From Pelomonas paludis (GTDB taxonomy: Bacteria; Pseudomonadota; Gammaproteobacteria; Burkholderiales; Burkholderiaceae_C), in contig NZ_JBDPZD010000010.1 in assembly GCF_039872745.1 (NCBI RefSeq), forward strand, positions 1 to 64,000: DNA of 64,000 nucleotides. The letters are read 5' to 3'. Position 1 is the first letter of the stretch; the number at the start of each line of letters is the position of its first letter. Position numbers and translations under genes: made by a program. Positions 46,282 through 54,704 of this stretch are shown here, piece by piece. The notes beneath the pieces were generated by a model. The model was given only the letters and a program-made list of their open reading frames with translations, had not been told where the DNA came from and ran no database searches.

Positions 46282-48129
46282 ATGCCGCGATTCGACAGCC
46301 CTCGCCTGCTGGCAGACATAGGCAGCAATTTCGTCCGTTTCATGCTGGAGGTGCAGCCCGGCGAGTTCGCACGCGCCTACAGCCGGCCCACCGCCGACTG
46401 CCGCGACTTCCCCAGCGCCGTCGAGGCCTATTTGCGCCAGTTGGACGACACCGATGCGCAGGAGATCCTGCATGCCGGCGTGGCCGTGGCCGGCAGTGTC
46501 GAGGGCGACCTGGTGCGCATGGTCAACCTGCCCTGGCAGTTCTCCATCGAAGAGCTGCGCCAGCGCCTGCGGCTGGACACGCTGCTGGTCATCAACGACT
46601 TCACGGCGCTGGCCATGGCCCTGCCTCGGCTGACCGAGGTTGATGTGCGCCAGGTGGGCGGCGGGCTGGCGCGGCGGCCGGCCGTGATCGGGCTGCTGGG
46701 CGCGGGCGGCGGCCTGGGTGTCTCGGGCCTGATCCCGACCGGCGAGAGCTGGGTGGCGCTGGGCACCGAAGGCGGCCACGCGGCCTTTGCGCCGCGCGAT
46801 GAGCGCGAGGTCGAATTGCTGCGCTACGCCTGGCAGCAGCATGGCCATGTGTCGTTCGAGCGCCTGCTCTCCGGCCCCGGGCTCGAACTCATCCATGAGG
46901 CCTGTTGCGCGCGGCATGACCTGCCCATCACGCAGCGCTCGGCACCGCAAATCTCGCAGCGCGCGCTGCAGGACGCCGACCCCGTCTGCCTGGAGAGCCT
47001 GGACGTGTTTTGCTCGGTGCTGGGTACGGCGGCGTCCAACCTGGCGGTGAGCCTGGGGGCGCTGGGCGGCATCTACATCGGCGGCAGCGTGGTGCCCGGC
47101 TTGGGCGAGTTCTTTGACCGCTCCAACTTCCGCACCCGCTTCGAGGACAAGGGCCGCCTGAGTGACTACGTCAAGGCCATCCCGACCTTCGTGATCCAGG
47201 AGGCGCAGTCCACCTTCAAGGGCATCGCCGCCGCGCTGGACAACCAGCTCAAGGCGCACCGGCAGCCGGTGGGCTCGGCCATCCTCGGGCAGATCCGGCG
47301 GGCTCGCAGCTCGCTCACGCCGGCGGAGCTGCGCGTGGCCGAGCACGTGCTGGCCCACCCACGCACCGTGCTGGCCGACCCGATTGCCGAGATCGCGCGG
47401 GCGGCCAATGTCTCGCAGCCCACGGTGATCCGCTTTTGCCGCTCGCTCGGCTGCGAGGGCCTGTCGGACTTCAAGCTGCGACTCGCCTCGGGCCTGACGG
47501 CCGCGATCCCGGTGACCCACGCCCAGGTCAGCCAGGAGGACTCGGTGCTGGAGCTGGGAGCCAAGGTGCTGAGCAATACGGCCAGCGCCATCCTGCAGGT
47601 GCGCAACCAGCTCAGCCGCGAGATGACCGAGCGCGCTATCGACGCCCTGCAGCAGGCACGGCGGGTGTCCATCTTTGCCTCGGGCCACTACTGCGTGGTG
47701 GCAAAGGACGCCGAATACAAGTTCCTGCGCTTGGGGCTGCCCTGCGGCGCCTACGTGGAGCCGCGCCTGCAGCAACTGGCTGCCGAACTGCTGGGGCCGG
47801 GCGATGTGGCCATCCTGACCTCGGGCGGCGGCCGCGCGCCCGAACTGCTGAACGTGCTGGACATGGCCCAAGCGCGCGGCGCCAAGGTCATCGCCATCAC
47901 AGCCGGCCAGTCACCGTTGGCCAAGCGGGCTGATGCCTCCCTGGTGGTGGACCACCTGGAGGACACCACCACCCACCTCCCCATGGTCAGCCGCGTGCTG
48001 CACCTGCTGATGGTGGACGTGCTGGCCCTGGGCCTGGCCATGCGCGGGCATGCCCCGCTGGCCGCCGAGGACGGCGCCACCCCGGTCACGACCGTGAGCC
48101 TCGCCGCCCTCACCGCGCACAGCCGCTGA
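46282..48129 (+). CDS. hexR: Glucokinase-like/HexR fusion regulator
   Basis: A 615-residue fusion. Residues 1-325 are glucokinase-like: catalytic Asp106 (INDFTALAMALPRL), LLGAGGGLGVSGL and TEGGHAAFAP remain, but the phosphate loop reads ADIGSNFVRF where active enzymes have ADIGGTNxRF. Residues about 335-410 form an RpiR-type helix-turn-helix (AEIARAANVSQPTVIRFCRS), and 450-590 a SIS domain (SIFASGHYCVVAKDAEYKFL) that binds KDPG in HexR. Fusions are known in Burkholderia as bifunctional proteins. Here an intact glk lies next door, so the kinase part may be a sugar sensor. ATG at 46282 is used; a TTG at 46249 would add 11 residues. Confidence 0.9.
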   Translation: MPRFDSPRLLADIGSNFVRFMLEVQPGEFARAYSRPTADCRDFPSAVEAYLRQLDDTDAQEILHAGVAVAGSVEGDLVRMVNLPWQFSIEELRQRLRLDTLLVINDFTALAMALPRLTEVDVRQVGGGLARRPAVIGLLGAGGGLGVSGLIPTGESWVALGTEGGHAAFAPRDEREVELLRYAWQQHGHVSFERLLSGPGLELIHEACCARHDLPITQRSAPQISQRALQDADPVCLESLDVFCSVLGTAASNLAVSLGALGGIYIGGSVVPGLGEFFDRSNFRTRFEDKGRLSDYVKAIPTFVIQEAQSTFKGIAAALDNQLKAHRQPVGSAILGQIRRARSSLTPAELRVAEHVLAHPRTVLADPIAEIARAANVSQPTVIRFCRSLGCEGLSDFKLRLASGLTAAIPVTHAQVSQEDSVLELGAKVLSNTASAILQVRNQLSREMTERAIDALQQARRVSIFASGHYCVVAKDAEYKFLRLGLPCGAYVEPRLQQLAAELLGPGDVAILTSGGGRAPELLNVLDMAQARGAKVIAITAGQSPLAKRADASLVVDHLEDTTTHLPMVSRVLHLLMVDVLALGLAMRGHAPLAAEDGATPVTTVSLAALTAHSR

Positions 48130-48153
48130 CGCGGCTGCGGGGCGTCAAGCCAT

Positions 48154-50820
48154 TCAGTACGCCAAGTAGGACGGCGGCACGCCACCCACGGCGGCCACCA
48201 CGCGCTGCAGCACCACGTTGTCGTCCAGGCGCCAGACCTTGATGCGGTGTGCCCCTGGCTGCACGCCCTTGAAGTGGGCCGACAGGCCGCGCGCATTGCT
48301 CATGACGGCCTGATTCCAATTGCGCTGCTCGTCCCTGGTGGTCGTGGTGGGGGCCGGGATCTGATGATCCTGCAGCACCTGCACCTCGCCATCGTCAATC
48401 GACACGCCGACACGCAGCGTGGCCTTGCCACTGGTATCGAGCGTGGGCACGAGGATGAGGCGCACCTCCAGGTCGCCGCCCTCGGCCAGGTCAAGCGGGT
48501 ACTCCAGGCGCACGCCGTCCTGTAGCGTGGTGGCCGGCTGGGCCTGCGGGAAGGCCGTCACCGCGCCCGCCGTGCGGCCCAGGTTGGGAATGACGCGCCA
48601 GGTCAGGCCGCGCCCGTTCTGCGCGGCGGCAAAGTCAGGTGCCTCGAAGATCTTGAGGCGCGACGCAGCCGGCTGCGGCAGCGCGCCAAATCGCGGCGTG
48701 GGGGCCACACCATCCACCGACACCTGCTGCACAGCCGGCATGGTCTGCTTGGGCGGGTCGTTCCAGTAGGTGTAGCCGATATGGGTCTGGGCCATCATGC
48801 CGTCCCACTTGCCGTCGTTGATGCGGTGGTAGGTGTCGGTCAGCGCCTCGTCCTGCCGGAACGCGCGCTCGGCCGTGTCGGCAAAGGCGTTGGCACGCGC
48901 ATCGCCCTGGGCGGCCAGCAGGCGGTTCCAGGCCACCGAGTAATAGAGCCGGTAGAGGTTGGCCATCGCGCGGATGGGGTGGGCCACCAGTTGGAAGAAG
49001 GCCGACTGCTGCGCCGGCTGCACTTGGGCCTCAGCGGCCGCTAGTTGCGCCTCCAGGGCTGCCCACTCGTCCACCATGCGGCCAAACTCACCGCCGTCCA
49101 GCACGTCAGGGCCCGCCCCGCCGAGCTTGAAGCTGCCGGCGTCGATCAGCTCGGGTTTGCGGCGTGCAACGAGCTGGCTGTAGCGCGTGACGAGCCGGGC
49201 CACCGGCTCGGCCAACGCATCGCCAAAGCTCTGGCGCGCCCAGTGCTGCGGGTAGCGGGCCAGCTCGGCCAGGCCCATGCGCTCGGGGTTCCAGGCCTGT
49301 TGCATGAAGAAGCTGAGCGGGAACTCGACCGGCTTGATGTCGCCGACGTTCACGATCCACAGCGCACGCGCGCCAGCCGCATAGGCCAGGTCCATCTGCT
49401 GCCAGGCCTTCTCGATCTGGTTGGTGTTGAGCCACTTGTAGTTGCGTGGCGCACCGACGTAGTCGAAGTGGTAGTACACGCCATAGCCGCCAGGCCGCGC
49501 GGCCCCCGGCGCGGGCAGGCGGCGGATCTGCCCCCAGTTGTCGTCGGCAAAGAGCAGGGTCACGTCGTCGGGCACCTGCATGCCGTGGTCGTAGTAGTCC
49601 TGCACCTCTTTGTAGAGGGCCCAAACCTGCGGCGTGCTGGCAGCGGGCTTGCGCGTCACGTCCTCGAGGATCTTGCGCTGCGCGGCCACGACCTGCTCCA
49701 GCAGGCCGATGGCGGAGTCCTCGGCCATTGCCTCGTCGCCATCGCCGCGCATGCCGATGGTGACCAGGCTGTCATAGCCCTTGCCATCGCCCTTCTGCAT
49801 CATGCGTTCGATGCCTCCGCGCCAGAACTCGCGCAGGTTGGCGGCGTTGGTGGCGTAGTCCCACTTGCCACCGGCCGCCGGGCCGGACTTGCCGTTGTGC
49901 CACTCATGGTGGGCGCGCATCAGGGGCTCGTGGTGCGATGTGCCCATCACCACGCCCATGGCATCGGCCAGCACCATGTTCTGCGGGTCGTCCACGTTGA
50001 AGGCTTTGGGCGGCCACATGGCCGGCCACAGGTAGTTGCCCTTCAGGCGCAGCAGCAGCTCAAAAACATGCGCGTACATCTGGGCGTTGATGCCGCCGAA
50101 TTTCTTCTTGGCCCATCCGGAGAGGCCTGGGTCTTCGTCATTGATGAAGAAGCCCCGGTACTTGACCTTGGGCGCGTCCTCGCGCACGCCGGGCGCCACG
50201 GTCACGTCGGTGCGGCGCGTCACGGGCACGTCGGCAAACCAGTGCCAGGGCGATACGCCGATGCGCTCGGACAGGTCGTAGGTGCCAAACACGGCACCGC
50301 GCCGGTCCGACCCGACGATCACGAGCGCACGCCGCACGCCGGGCCAGGGTTGCTCCAGCACCAGTTGCCGAAAGGCTTCCCATCGCCCGGTCAGGCGCTC
50401 CGCCCCGATCGCGGCGCGCGCCCTGCCGAGCGAGTCAAGCAACTTGGACTGGCCCGCCACGGCGATCAGCACCACATCCCGCCCCGCCGGCAGCTGAGCC
50501 ACGGCCTGCACGAGCGGGGCCGGCTGGCCTGAGACACGTTCAAGGTCTGCCGCCAGCGACCGTGCGACGTGCTGAAGTGCGGCGTCAGCGCCCGCGTCCA
50601 CCAGCACGGCAGCCGGCTTGCCGCCCTGCACCAGGGCAACGCCAGCCACCTGGGGCTGAAAGATCACCTCGGCGGGCAGCGCCGCGTGGGCGGGCAGCAG
50701 CCCGGCCGCCACCAAGAGGCATGCTGCCCATCGTCGAACGATGGGGGCGAGCGGCAACGCGCCCCAGCGGGCGGCAAAGGCTTTCAGGCCTTGGGATGTG
50801 GCAAGAGGCAATGGGTTCAT
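48154..50820 (-). CDS. GH115 alpha-glucuronidase
   Basis: An 888-residue exported protein of glycoside hydrolase family 115, which removes (4-O-methyl-)glucuronic acid side chains from xylan. A signal peptide (WAACLLVAAGLLPAHA, cut near 46) leads to an N-terminal domain. The catalytic barrel includes KVKYRGFFINDEDPGLSGWA, LLLRLKGNYLWPAMWPPKAF, MGTSHHEPLMRAHHEW, VTIGMRGDGDEAM, and a C-terminal beta domain that ends in GAHRIKVWRLDDNVVLQRVV. It has no xylanase, transporter or glucuronate gene beside it. The upstream operator at 50877-50890 resembles the xylose-utilisation box of Xanthomonas. Confidence 0.88.
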   Translation of the reverse strand: MNPLPLATSQGLKAFAARWGALPLAPIVRRWAACLLVAAGLLPAHAALPAEVIFQPQVAGVALVQGGKPAAVLVDAGADAALQHVARSLAADLERVSGQPAPLVQAVAQLPAGRDVVLIAVAGQSKLLDSLGRARAAIGAERLTGRWEAFRQLVLEQPWPGVRRALVIVGSDRRGAVFGTYDLSERIGVSPWHWFADVPVTRRTDVTVAPGVREDAPKVKYRGFFINDEDPGLSGWAKKKFGGINAQMYAHVFELLLRLKGNYLWPAMWPPKAFNVDDPQNMVLADAMGVVMGTSHHEPLMRAHHEWHNGKSGPAAGGKWDYATNAANLREFWRGGIERMMQKGDGKGYDSLVTIGMRGDGDEAMAEDSAIGLLEQVVAAQRKILEDVTRKPAASTPQVWALYKEVQDYYDHGMQVPDDVTLLFADDNWGQIRRLPAPGAARPGGYGVYYHFDYVGAPRNYKWLNTNQIEKAWQQMDLAYAAGARALWIVNVGDIKPVEFPLSFFMQQAWNPERMGLAELARYPQHWARQSFGDALAEPVARLVTRYSQLVARRKPELIDAGSFKLGGAGPDVLDGGEFGRMVDEWAALEAQLAAAEAQVQPAQQSAFFQLVAHPIRAMANLYRLYYSVAWNRLLAAQGDARANAFADTAERAFRQDEALTDTYHRINDGKWDGMMAQTHIGYTYWNDPPKQTMPAVQQVSVDGVAPTPRFGALPQPAASRLKIFEAPDFAAAQNGRGLTWRVIPNLGRTAGAVTAFPQAQPATTLQDGVRLEYPLDLAEGGDLEVRLILVPTLDTSGKATLRVGVSIDDGEVQVLQDHQIPAPTTTTRDEQRNWNQAVMSNARGLSAHFKGVQPGAHRIKVWRLDDNVVLQRVVAAVGGVPPSYLAY

Positions 50821-50876
50821 GGGGCGGCGATAGCGGCTTGAAGAGACTGCGTTGAAGGCTCAATGACAGGAAAATA

Positions 50877-50890
50877 TGGTAGCGCTACCT
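50877..50890. promoter_or_regulatory. LacI-type (xyl-box-like) operator upstream of the GH115 gene
   Basis: TGGTAGCGCTACCT contains the perfect 12-base palindrome GGTAGCGCTACC (50878-50889). It closely matches the 'TGGTAGCGCTAACA' box bound by the LacI-type xylan regulator of Xanthomonas. It lies 57-70 bases before the GH115 start and 72 bases before the YdcF-type gene on the other strand. The regulator is not present here. Confidence 0.7.
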
Positions 50891-50961
50891 AAACATCAAA
50901 ACCAAGCCGTCACAATGCCGCCCACCTCATCGTCATCCCTGACTTAAGAAGAACCGCTGCC

Positions 50962-51729
50962 GTGGATTTCGGCCTCCTCAAGACGCTGGTGCTGATCGTG
51001 CTACTGCCGCCGGTCTCGCCGATGCTGGTCATCGTGGCTGCGTGGTGTTTGCGCCGTCGCCGGGGTGCTGGTGCGCTCTTTGGCTTGGGGCTGGCATTGC
51101 TGTGGTTCAGCGCCACCGACGCGGCGGGGCAGTGGCTCACTCAGCAGGTGCTGGCACCGCCGCCCGCGTTGCGGCCGGCCGATCTGCCACGAGGCCCCAA
51201 GACGGCCATCCTGGTGCTGGGCGGCGGCATCCGCCAGCATGTGCCGGAGTACGACGCCGCAGGCCTGCAGGCCCTGACGCAGGAGCGGCTGAACTACGGC
51301 GTCTGGCTGGCCCGCCAGACGGGCGACGCGCTGGCCTTCAGTGGCGGCATTGGCTGGGCCGCGCGAGACCAAACCCTGTCTGAAGCCGAAGTCGTCAGCC
51401 GGGTGGCGAAGGAGCAGTACGGCATCACCCTGGCCTTGGCCGAGAGCACCTCGCGCGACACACGAGAGAACGCGCAGAACACCCTGCCCTTGCTGACCCG
51501 CGCGGGGTTCCAGCGCGTCATCCTGGTGACGCATGACCTGCACATGCCGCGCGCCTTGCGGGCCTTCAAGAACGCCACCGGCGCGGAGTCACTCGAAATC
51601 ATTCCGGCACCGCTAGGCATGAACGACGGGAACTACAGCGCCCTGACCGACTGGTGCCCGTCTGATGCTGGCCTGCACCGCGTGCGCTACGTCATGTACG
51701 AAGCCCTGGCGCGGCTGACCGGACGCTAA
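50962..51729 (+). CDS. YdcF/ElyC-family envelope protein (DUF218)
   Basis: A 255-residue inner-membrane protein. Two N-terminal helices (LLKTLVLIVLLPPVSPMLVI; GALFGLGLALLWFSATDA) are followed by a DUF218 domain: AILVLGGGIRQHVPEYD, RLNYGVWLAR, ALAFSGGIG, ESTSRDTRENAQNTLPLLTR and VILVTHDLHMPRALRAF. ElyC and SanA, relatives in E. coli, affect peptidoglycan or envelope integrity. A GTG start at 50962 is the only one before the first helix. Monocistronic, followed by a terminator. Confidence 0.85.
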   Translation: MDFGLLKTLVLIVLLPPVSPMLVIVAAWCLRRRRGAGALFGLGLALLWFSATDAAGQWLTQQVLAPPPALRPADLPRGPKTAILVLGGGIRQHVPEYDAAGLQALTQERLNYGVWLARQTGDALAFSGGIGWAARDQTLSEAEVVSRVAKEQYGITLALAESTSRDTRENAQNTLPLLTRAGFQRVILVTHDLHMPRALRAFKNATGAESLEIIPAPLGMNDGNYSALTDWCPSDAGLHRVRYVMYEALARLTGR

Positions 51730-51735
51730 GCCCAC

Positions 51736-51772
51736 AAAGAGAAAGCCCCTCCGGGCCGTAGCCGGGAGGGGC
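51736..51772. terminator. Hairpin terminator between the YdcF and ubiD genes
   Basis: GCCCCTCC (51745-51752) pairs with GGAGGGGC (51765-51772) and flanking GC bases. On the minus strand it is followed by CTTTCTCTTT (51735-51744), fitting termination of ubiD; it lies 15 bases after the ydcF-like stop and may act both ways. Confidence 0.6.
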
Positions 51773-51895
51773 GGGTGGGCATGGCCACCACTTGGGGGCT
51801 CCAAAGCGTCTGCTTCGGGGCTCCTGGCGCGCAAAGATTGCGCCAGCTGGTTTGCCTGACAGGCCTTTGGAGATTAGGTCAGGCCCAGACCAAAT

Positions 51896-53467
51896 TCAAG
51901 GACGATCTTGGGGTGGCATCTGCCCGAACAGCGTCTCGAACAGCGCATCGGCGCGGGCGCGCACGGTGTCAGGCAGATGGATCACCCGGCCCCACTCACG
52001 CTCGGTTTCACCGGGCCATTTGTTGGTGGCGTCCAGCCCCATCTTGCCTCCAATGCCGCTCTGGGGCGACGCGAAATCGAGGTAGTCAATGGGCGTCTGC
52101 GACACCAGCGTGGTGTCACGCACCGGGTCCATGCGCGTGGTGACGGCCCAAACCACGTCCTTCCAGTCCCGCACGTCCACATCGTCATCCACGACGACGA
52201 TGAACTTGGTGTACATGAACTGCCGCAGAAAGCTCCAGAGCCCGAACATCACCCGCTTGGCGTGACCGGCATAGGCCTTCCGGATCGACACCACGGCCAT
52301 GCGATAGCTGCAGCCCTCGGGCGGCAGATAGAAATCCACGATCTCGGGAAACTGCTTCTGCAGGATGGGCACGAAGACCTCATTGAGCGCCACGCCCAGC
52401 ACCGCGGGCTCGTCGGGGGGCTTACCGGTGTAGGTCGAGTGGTAGATCGGGTCCTTGCGGTGTGTCAGGCGCGACAGCTCAAAGACCGGGAACCAATCCT
52501 GCTCGTTGTAGTAGCCGGTGTGATCGCCAAAGGGGCCTTCCAGCGCGTGCAGATAGCCGCCCTTCTCCTTGAGGGGCACGCCCAGCTCGCTGACACCCGT
52601 GTAGCCCGGCGCGGCCACCGGGATGTGCCCTTCCAGCACGAACTCGGCGCTGGCCGGGGCCTGCAAGGCCAGGCCGTCGCCCACGGCGGTGTTCACCAGC
52701 TCGGTGCGCGCGCCGCGCAGCAAGCCGGCAAATTGGTACTCGGACAGCGTGTCCGGCACGGGCGTGACGGCCCCGAGGATGGTGGCCGGGTCAGCCCCAA
52801 GCGCGACGGCAATGGGAAACGGCTGCCCGGGCTTGGCAAGCGCAAAGTCGCGGAAGTCCAGCGCCCCACCCCGATGCGCCAGCCAGCGCATGATGACTTG
52901 GCGTCGCCCGATCAACTGCTGCCGGTAGATGCCGAGGTTCTGCCGGCTGCGCGCCCGGGGCCCACCCTGCGGCCCGCGGGTGATGACGAGGCCCCAGGTG
53001 ATCAGCGGCCCGGCGTCGTCTGGCCAGCAGGTCTGGATGGGCAGGCGCTGCAGGTCGATGTCCGGCCCGTCAACGCACACCTGCTGGCAGGGTGCGGCGC
53101 GCACGAGCTTGGGCTTCATGTCCCACACCGCGCGCACCATGTCCAGCAGCTTGCCAGCCTCCTTGAGTCCCCGGGGCGGTTCGGGCTCTTTGAGCCGGGC
53201 GAGCAGTTCGCCGATGCCTCGCAGCTCGGACACCTGCTCGGCCCCCATGCCCAGCGCCACACGGCGCGGCGTGCCGAAGAGGTTGGCCAGCACCGGGACG
53301 TCGTGGCCCGTCGGGCGCTCGAACAGCAGGGCCGGCCCGCCGGCGCGCAACACTCGGTCGCTCAAGGCCGTCATTTCAAGCACCGGCGAGACCGGTTCGG
53401 CCACGCGCCGCAGCTCGCCCTGACGCTCCAGGCCGGCCATGAAATCTCGCAGGTCGCCGTATTTCAT
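51896..53467 (-). CDS. ubiD: UbiD decarboxylase
   Basis: 3-Octaprenyl-4-hydroxybenzoate carboxy-lyase, the prenylated-FMN-dependent step of ubiquinone synthesis. It has 523 residues. YGDLRDFMAGLERQGELRRV begins it; NLGIYRQQLIGRRQVIMRWL and the R-E-E region (SAEFVLEGHI) lie mid-protein; EGPFGDHTGYYNEQDWFPVF and DFYLPPEGCSYRMAVVSIRK follow; and FIVVVDDDVDVRDWKDVVWA closes the fold. The prenyl-FMN synthase UbiX is not in the window. Its upstream region is shared with the divergent lytic transglycosylase gene. Confidence 0.95.
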   Translation of the reverse strand: MKYGDLRDFMAGLERQGELRRVAEPVSPVLEMTALSDRVLRAGGPALLFERPTGHDVPVLANLFGTPRRVALGMGAEQVSELRGIGELLARLKEPEPPRGLKEAGKLLDMVRAVWDMKPKLVRAAPCQQVCVDGPDIDLQRLPIQTCWPDDAGPLITWGLVITRGPQGGPRARSRQNLGIYRQQLIGRRQVIMRWLAHRGGALDFRDFALAKPGQPFPIAVALGADPATILGAVTPVPDTLSEYQFAGLLRGARTELVNTAVGDGLALQAPASAEFVLEGHIPVAAPGYTGVSELGVPLKEKGGYLHALEGPFGDHTGYYNEQDWFPVFELSRLTHRKDPIYHSTYTGKPPDEPAVLGVALNEVFVPILQKQFPEIVDFYLPPEGCSYRMAVVSIRKAYAGHAKRVMFGLWSFLRQFMYTKFIVVVDDDVDVRDWKDVVWAVTTRMDPVRDTTLVSQTPIDYLDFASPQSGIGGKMGLDATNKWPGETEREWGRVIHLPDTVRARADALFETLFGQMPPQDRP

Positions 53468-53502
53468 ATGACTCCAAATTATTTAAGACCAATCTCTCTA
53501 GC

Positions 53503-53530
53503 TTGACTGGTTATTGTTGGCACCTAGAAT
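53503..53530 (+). promoter_or_regulatory. Sigma70-type promoter of the transglycosylase gene
   Basis: TTGACT (53503-53508) and TAGAAT (53525-53530) with a 16-base spacer. Transcription would start near 53537 and leave a leader of about 100 bases holding the hairpin GCCCGTC/GACGGGC (53583-53589 with 53596-53602) and a second GACGGGC copy at 53606-53612. Confidence 0.65.
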
Positions 53531-53638
53531 CTCGGCCTATTCGGGTTTTCATGAGGTGGCTTCCAGCCTCGCTCCCCGCGGCGCCCGTCAGGCATGACGG
53601 GCTCAAGACGGGCATTATGGAGACCCGATCCGTGATCC

Positions 53639-54493
53639 ATGTCACACACCAAGCATCAACCCCCTCTGCTGAAAACCGCCCTTGAACTCCGGGCGGCTGG
53701 TTCGCTCTTCCTGCGCGACGTGGCGCAGGGCGTGCTGCTCTTCAGCCACAACACCCTGGCCCTGGTGGGCCTGGCAGTGCTGGCCGTGGCCTTCGTGTTT
53801 GGCAGTCAGGCGGACCTGCGGATGCGGCTTGAGTCTGCCGCCTTGGGCTGGTTGCACGCCCGCCATGAAGCCCGCGCGGCGGCTGAAGGCGACGTGCTGT
53901 CGGTCTCGGCCGAGCCGGACGCCATCTCTCGCGCCACCGTGCTGAGCCCTCAGGAGTTGAGCAAGCAACAGGCCGCCGTGGCGCTTTGGCTGGCCCGCCG
54001 CTACCAAGTCGCGCCCGAGCCCGTCAGCCGCCTCGTCAAAGAGGCCTGGGAGCTGGGGCCGCGCGCCAAGTTGGACCCTGCCCTGATCCTGGCGGTGATG
54101 GCCATCGAGTCGCGCTTCAACCCCTTCGCCCAGAGTTCGGTCGGCGCTCAGGGCCTGATGCAGGTGATGAAGCGCGTCCATGACGACAAGTTCGAGGTCT
54201 TTGGGGGCTCGCTGGCCACCTTCGACCCGGTGACCAACCTGCGCGTCGGCGTCCAGGTCCTGCGCGACTGCATCGCCCGAGCGGGCTCCGTCGAAGACGG
54301 CCTGCGCTACTACGTCGGCGCCGCCAATGCCGAGGAAGACTCTGGCTACGCAGCCCGCGTGCTGGCTGAGCTGGAACTGTTGCGTGGCGTGATCCAAGGC
54401 CGCGCCGTCCCGCCGAACAGCCCCAACAAACCGCGTGAGCCTAGCCCTCCCGCAGCCGTGCCGCCCGGCGAGGTCGCGTTGAATTCCCGCTGA
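53639..54493 (+). CDS. Membrane-anchored lytic transglycosylase
   Basis: A 284-residue peptidoglycan lyase. One N-terminal transmembrane helix (TLALVGLAVLAVAFVFG, about 39-55) anchors it to the inner membrane. The SLT domain spans about 140-245: DPALILAVMAIESRFNPFAQ with catalytic Glu157, SSVGAQGLMQVM, FDPVTNLRVGVQVL and the AGSVEDGLRYYVG segment that replaces the usual 'YN-G'. A proline-rich tail follows (PPNSPNKPREPSPPAAVPPG). It cuts the glycan strand forming anhydromuramic ends. Stand-alone gene with a good promoter. Confidence 0.88.
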   Translation: MSHTKHQPPLLKTALELRAAGSLFLRDVAQGVLLFSHNTLALVGLAVLAVAFVFGSQADLRMRLESAALGWLHARHEARAAAEGDVLSVSAEPDAISRATVLSPQELSKQQAAVALWLARRYQVAPEPVSRLVKEAWELGPRAKLDPALILAVMAIESRFNPFAQSSVGAQGLMQVMKRVHDDKFEVFGGSLATFDPVTNLRVGVQVLRDCIARAGSVEDGLRYYVGAANAEEDSGYAARVLAELELLRGVIQGRAVPPNSPNKPREPSPPAAVPPGEVALNSR

Positions 54494-54514
54494 AGCGGGC
54501 CCCGTAATACACTG

Positions 54515-54635
54515 GCGCCTCACGCGACTGGCGATCATGGCCCCGACCCGAGAGGGTTTGCGCGGCCGGAGGTGGACAACCACTGGGGAGCGTGAAGTGG
54601 CACCTGCCGCTTTTAAGCCGTTCGCCTGGGCAACT
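54515..54635 (+). promoter_or_regulatory. ZTP/ZMP (pfl) riboswitch controlling glyA
   Basis: The leader of glyA has every conserved part of the pfl motif. P1 is formed by TCACGC (54519-54524) with GCGTGA (54590-54595) and encloses GACTGGCG. A hairpin GGTGG...CCAC is followed by GGGGAGCG. After a variable linker the 3' element CGCCTGGGCA (54623-54632) can pair with CTGGCG as the known pseudoknot. It ends about 70 bases before the glyA start. The class senses the purine intermediate ZMP/ZTP, which accumulates when 10-formyl-tetrahydrofolate is short, and switches on one-carbon genes such as glyA. Confidence 0.9.
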
Positions 54636-54704
54636 CCGCTCGATGCTGCACGCTTGCGCGCCGCACCGCTGCCGGAGCACACCGCCACCGACTGATCACA
54701 CACC

